Assembly: GCA_036939975.1 (NCBI GenBank) | Contig: JALLPB010000187.1 | Coordinates: 1 to 21,232 of the forward strand | DNA length: 21,232 nucleotides | Origin: Cyclostephanos tholiformis | Taxonomy: Eukaryota > Bacillariophyta > Thalassiosirophyceae > Thalassiosirales > Thalassiosiraceae | Direction of reading: 5' to 3' | Shown here: positions 16,888-21,232 of the stretch, in pieces | Position numbering within the stretch: position 1 is the first letter of the stretch | Layout: each line of letters starts with the position of its first letter | Translations under genes and position numbers: made by a program | Notes under the pieces: generated by a model | Told to the model about the DNA's origin: nothing | The model's input: the letters and a program-made list of their open reading frames with translations, nothing else | Database searches by the model: none

Positions 16888-19510
16888 CTATTTGGATTTG
16901 TCCTCTCTTGGACCGTATTGAAGACTACCTAATTTCAGCGGTGAGAGAAAACTGGAATAATAACCGACCCTCTCATTTTGGTCTGTCGGTGAAATCATCA
17001 ATGACGTCTCTGGAATCTCGTCGCTTGTTCGCACGGCTTCTTCGTCACGTCGACGCCATCGTCTAAAAGTACCTGGCGTGAGGAATTCTGGAGTGGCAAA
17101 TCGTCTACTCCGCATTCCACTGTAGGAACTCGGGGTTCGAGGTGACACCGGCGTGCAATTAACGTCATCATCACCGTGTGAGGTGTGCATAGCGTCAGGA
17201 GTACATATTTGGGACTGATCAGAGTAATACTTGGAATCGGGTGAAGAGTGCGGTGTTTTTCGTTTATCCTCAGAATTTGGGGCTTCCGCTTCGTCGATAT
17301 CGTCGTAAATCGACAAAGATTCAGACGCCACTTCGGGGTTTATAATTACACGAGTGTTCGAATCAGAAGTTTCGAACGTATCCGGTTTCGAACCAAAAGC
17401 AAGATTGTCACAACTCCTAGTCGCTTCGGATGATGTTTCGGACAGAATAATTTTTGTAGAAAGAGCAAAATTGTCATCCATACTGTCACTCCAAATGCTC
17501 GGTAACGTCAAAACATGTTGAAGGCAAGCCGGATACTCCACCAACTCATTTTCCTCTTCGTTACAAGAAGAGGACGGAAAACCCATTTTGACAGGGTAGA
17601 TACTCGCACGTAGCATGATAAGCATCATCCCAATTAGACTGATTGCGAACATGATCAAAAACAGGAGCGCCAAACTCCCAGAAGAGTCAGTGCAGACCGC
17701 TCCTTCAAATGCTTGCGTGTATATGGACCTCATCCTCGAACAGCTTGCCATCGCATAAGTTGATCTGGAAAATATATTAGTGACGGTGTGGGTGTAAAAG
17801 AAAAATTGACTTCATTGACGCACCTCAAAGCATCCAAAAGAATACCCAAGCTATCGTTAATGATTCCGATTCCCTCGACTACTGGAGTCACATCCGCCCC
17901 ACATCGATCATTAATTTTGTCTATGCCAACCTTATTTACTTCGGTGAGGAACTTTTGGGCGGAATCTATACCACTCTGAAGATGATCCTCATATTTGTAC
18001 AGCTGAATAAAGGGATCGTCCGTTGTACAGCCCTGGAGAATGAGTATCAACAAAAAGACGTGTGAGAGAAACAGCGATCGTTTACTGCCGAGGAAGACAT
18101 ACTGATACGTTTAATCTTACACTTTGGTAATATGTAAATGCAATGAATATCATGTCATTACTCGCGATACCTCTCTCCTCAAAAATACTCATCATTGTTC
18201 CAGCAGGACCATTTTGCAGTGAAGTCCCTGAGCAGAAATCTAAACAAAAAGGATGTGTTAGATCACAAGGACGTTTCGATTTAAGATATATCGATGCAAT
18301 TATCGGACTCACCCGAGTTAAAAATACTCGCAAACGCAAGAGCTGATGTGGCAATCCAAGAGCAAATAATTGCAATCGCAAACGTGGGAAGAATCAATAA
18401 CTGTAACATGCACGTCAGCGCTGAGAGATATCGGTAAATGCCAATACATGCAGAGCATGCTGCAAAGATCATGAAGACGGTCAAACCACTTAAGACAAGT
18501 GCAAACATTCTAACTATCCAATCGTTCTCATCAATAGCAGTCACTGCTGTCTCAATATGCTCAGTTCCATCAACGATGTAATCGATATGTTGTCGAATTT
18601 CTTCCAAATTAATGTATTCTAACTCTTCAGAAAGTTGGCTGAATCCATTTTGAAGTGCATTTATTGGTGATCTCAAACTTTGATCGGAAATGAAGGTGTT
18701 ATTTGCCAGGTTTGGACAAGCCTTTTCCACCATCAGAATCGACTGCACATCCATTTCGCCAATGTTCCACTTAACGCGTTTTATTGAATCCAAAATTAGC
18801 ATTCCTTGAGTAGTCAAATCGTTCACATCTCGATTTAACATCCGTATAGAAACCGACGTAGCCTTAACCGATGCCAACCCAGGTCCTGCCAGCGCCAAGC
18901 AAAATAGGATAATCCAACCTCCGAAAATGATACACGTAAAACGGAGCTTCCATGCGTATGACGGCAGCTTAAAGCGACCCTTTTCATCGCATTCAACTCG
19001 CATTCTACCCGCACAAAGACCAACTCGTTCCTTTCCCATGCACTTACAGGTGACGATGGCAGCCGCCCAGAAGATGAAGATAGAGTTGATGAAGAATGAA
19101 ACGGCCAATATCTAGATCAAATCATTAAGACAGGAATGCAGGAATTGATAAGAGATAGTTAATAATGAATGCGGCGCGCAGATTAGTCTGCGAACTTACT
19201 CCTATCACATAGTCTGTTTGCTCGTCCTGCTTACTTGATGCGAGCTTTGAGAAATCTGAGCCGTGGCCAAATCTACGATGACATTTCGTTGAAATTGATT
19301 GCGAACCAACAAAAAAGTACTTAGGAACGTTGTTTGTCAAACTCACCTCGTAAAGTGACTCATAAATTGAGCGCTAGACGTCTGAAGATAATGGTGGAAT
19401 GTGACCCGGTCGATAAATAATAAATACTTCATGAATTGCATTACTACGCGAAAATAAATTATATAAGCGGATTCGTATCTTACCTGCCCATGATTTTGTT
19501 GCGTGGCCAT
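16888..19510 (-). CDS. Five-span membrane protein with Tweety/prominin-like topology, seven exons
   Basis: Model complement(join(16888..17764, 17824..18032, 18121..18239, 18313..19111, 19200..19272, 19347..19381, 19484..19510)), 712 residues; six GT-AG introns of 59-102 bases, all phase-consistent. Spans are at about 46-66, 103-121, 243-268, 276-304 and 452-473. The first connecting loop is short and Cys-rich (TCKCMGKERVGLC). Two large loops, about 120 and 147 residues, should lie outside the cytosol if the N-terminus is outside; the first has an NNT sequon near 181, the second has Cys at about 314 and 353. A 239-residue acidic/Ser-rich tail follows, with ten Ser/Thr-Pro sites at 591-695. Number, spacing and loop sizes match animal Tweety homologues and resemble prominin, but I see no diagnostic residue match, so relationship is inference. 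The first exon (MATQQNHGQ) is chosen because its GTAAGA donor and phase fit; a start at 19363 or 19432 is possible. Confidence 0.72.
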
Positions 19511-19861
19511 TTGACGATATAAATATCAAATAAACGTGGAAAGGCGGATATTCCAAACTGTCTATTTATTGGTTCCGAATGTGTTTAGGTATTTCCAATA
19601 ATAATATATCGACAATGAGAGTCGGAGCAGCGATGATCCGAGACAAACACGATCACGTTCCCTGTGTGGAGAGGAGGGCGTTCTGCTGTTGGTGTTTTTA
19701 GATTGGGAAGTTATGCGCTATGTCTCGCGTCTGGCACGCTTAATTTCACGTGTCCTCAAATTTTTGGTATGATCTTTAGTGTCTCGTTTGCTGAATGAGT
19801 ATCTCCTCGTTTTTACTTTCTCGTAAAATGATTTCTTGCGTCTCCCCTTTCTCGTAATTTA
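19511..19861. promoter_or_regulatory. Upstream region of the five-span gene
   Basis: 351 bases from the five-span gene start to an assembly gap. AT-rich, with an AATAATAATATATCGAC-like stretch near 19596-19612 and repeated TCTCGTAA words near 19821-19858. No gene seen. The true distance to the next feature is unknown because of the gap. Confidence 0.3.
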
Positions 19862-19862
19862 N
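19862..19862. other. Single N, probable contig junction
   Basis: The retroelement frame is open from this base onward and its N-terminal part is absent to the left, so the N probably marks a scaffold join of unknown true size rather than one uncertain base. Confidence 0.6.
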
Positions 19863-21212
19863 TCACCATCGACGCCAACCCCGCTTCCCTCATCCTCCAA
19901 CGTTTTCACTGCCTCCTCCCTCATATGGCAACAATCGGGACATCACCCTCAATACCTGCGGCTTCACAAGTTACAGCATTCCTCCAGTCAACGTCGCCTA
20001 AAAGTGCTCGCGACCGTATCAACAAGTATTGCACATCCTACCTCCACAATGCCACTCACCACGAATTCGCTACCCATGCACCGGAACATCTACACCTCCT
20101 CCCCAGCATCCTTTCACCACAAATGTCATACCCGTTGATCGCCATGTGTCGAAGCAATGCCTCCAACAGACTACCACCCTGGATCTTTGATATATGCATC
20201 AAACGTAAACTCCGCTTACCCATTTTTAACAATCCGACCAAGCCATTTTGCCCTTGCGGTCGCCAGCCCGACAAATTTGGGGACCACACTTTCCAATGCA
20301 AACGAATATGCAAAATTGGAGTACACAACAATATACGCAATGGACTCCCTTTCGTCCTCACCCCCGCCCTCTCCACCTCCGGCTACTTACTCCCCACGTC
20401 GAAATTCCAGGTGGAACCGATGTTACATCTTCCGTCCGATCCCAATGCACGACCCTTCGACATTTCATTTAATCCAGAGCCTTCTATCCCTCCTCTCGTC
20501 ACACACGCTTGCCCTTACACCACGATCGGCGCTGACATCACCGTCAGCTACCCGCCCCCATGCCCTTCCTTTGACCTCGACTCGCCAGATGTTTTACGAA
20601 TCTTATCGGCCAACGNTCAGCTACCCGCCCCCATGCCCTTCCTTTGACCTCGACTCGCCAGATGTTTTACGAATCTTATCGGCCAACGCCGACTCGCATC
20701 TTCAAGTCTTCGAAAAGCGAAAATTATGTCGTGGCAACAAACACGATCCCGTCACCGGCGCTCTGATTCGTGGCGATGATATCATTGGCGATCTCCTTCA
20801 CAACAACATGACACTTCTCCCATTTGCCATCGACCCTTTCGGACGCCTTGGCCCCATCGCCCGCACATTCCTTTTTGGTACAACACCACACACGCCGTTG
20901 TCCCTGCCTCCATCCCGACCCAACGCCATTGAAATGCACCGACGAATAACGTCATTCCCCAGTCCCACTGGCATTCTCCCTCACGCCGACCACTCGTGGA
21001 AATCGCAACGCTTACGCACCTTTTATGGTAACTCTTTTACAGCTCCCACGCCCTCTCTCTCGACGCTACAACAGCTCGGTCTTTGTGTTTCTAAGTCTTT
21101 CGCGTCTCATGTTCGGTACGCATCCACTAAATTCTGTGATCACCCCACTATATGTTCTCCACGTCGTCACATTCCCGTACCAGTTCCTCCCTATCCTGAT
21201 CACACTAGATAG
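19863..21212 (+). mobile_element. C-terminal portion of a non-LTR-type retroelement polyprotein
   Basis: An open frame from the N at 19862, with no start of its own, runs through 20615; a second frame from about 20617 runs to the TAG at 21210-21212. The two are one frame once the 73-base duplication-plus-N (20544-20616) is discounted. The first part has IKRKLRLPIF then a zinc-binding-like CPCG...GDHTFQC...C...HN segment (Cys codons at 20249 and 20255, GDH at 20279-20287, Cys at 20297 and 20309) and HNNIRNGL. The second has FEKRKLCRGN and LLPFAIDPFGRLGP. From memory this arrangement follows the reverse transcriptase in LINE-like elements common in algal genomes; the RT itself is not in the window. 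Pyrimidine-rich, Pro/Thr/Ser-heavy composition differs from neighbouring genes. A fragment at an assembly edge; whether it is complete elsewhere is unknown. Confidence 0.65.
20544..20688. repeat. 72-base tandem duplication flanking an N, probable assembly artefact
   Basis: Bases 20544-20615 and 20617-20688 are identical and separated only by N at 20616. The duplication plus N is 73 bases, which shifts the frame by one; without it the coding frame is continuous. This is what unmerged overlapping contig ends look like. Confidence 0.85.
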
Positions 21213-21232
21213 GAACCTAACCTAAATATATA

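Noticed and set aside
21212..21229. CCTAACCTAA at the right edge as telomeric repeat
   Set aside because: Only two five-base units followed by AT repeats; too short, and chance is likely.
1..21232. tRNA, rRNA and CRISPR arrays
   Set aside because: No cloverleaf-like segments with TTCGA-type loops in the gaps, no rRNA-like conserved sequence, and no regularly spaced direct repeats.

Overview
The window looks like nuclear DNA of a diatom or close relative. It carries a light-harvesting (fucoxanthin chlorophyll a/c type) gene with a bipartite plastid presequence containing an AAAFAP motif, an aspartate kinase with a VHAFRAAP site, and an Hsp70 with a signal peptide followed by a Ser/Arg-rich leader. 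Introns are short GT-AG introns, mostly 59-168 bases. The genus cannot be named from the sequence.

Layout, left to right: a D-2-hydroxyacid dehydrogenase (-, cut by the window edge); a two-membrane-span protein with a duplicated eight-cysteine module (+); plastid aspartate kinase (-); a GT23/FUT8-like fucosyltransferase in two exons (+); a presequence-bearing Hsp70 in two exons (-); the urease accessory GTPase UreG (+); ribosomal protein L30e with a tiny first exon and a 419-base intron (-); a four-exon protein joining a VHL-beta-like domain to a prolyl-4-hydroxylase-type 2OG-Fe(II) oxygenase (-); a light-harvesting protein in two exons (+); a seven-exon, five-span membrane protein of Tweety/prominin-like topology (-); and, beyond a one-base assembly gap, the C-terminal part of a non-LTR-type retroelement (+). 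Strands alternate almost strictly, so most intergenic regions are shared divergent promoters or shared convergent 3' ends.

The genes do not form one pathway. The window is a gene-dense stretch of housekeeping, plastid, nitrogen (urease maturation, aspartate-family amino acids) and secretory/membrane genes. The most notable item is the protein that combines a hydroxyproline-reader-like fold (VHL beta, with most hydroxyproline-pocket positions recognisable) and a prolyl-hydroxylase-like catalytic domain in one chain. Others are the putative periplastidial Hsp70, the duplicated Cys-module membrane protein, the L30 intron with complementary G9/C13 tracts, and a cluster of perfect inverted repeats between Hsp70 and UreG.

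Exon boundaries were deduced by eye from GT-AG sites, reading frame and family knowledge. No alignment, search or folding was run. A 72-base duplication flanking an N near the right end is most likely an assembly artefact; it splits the retroelement frame.
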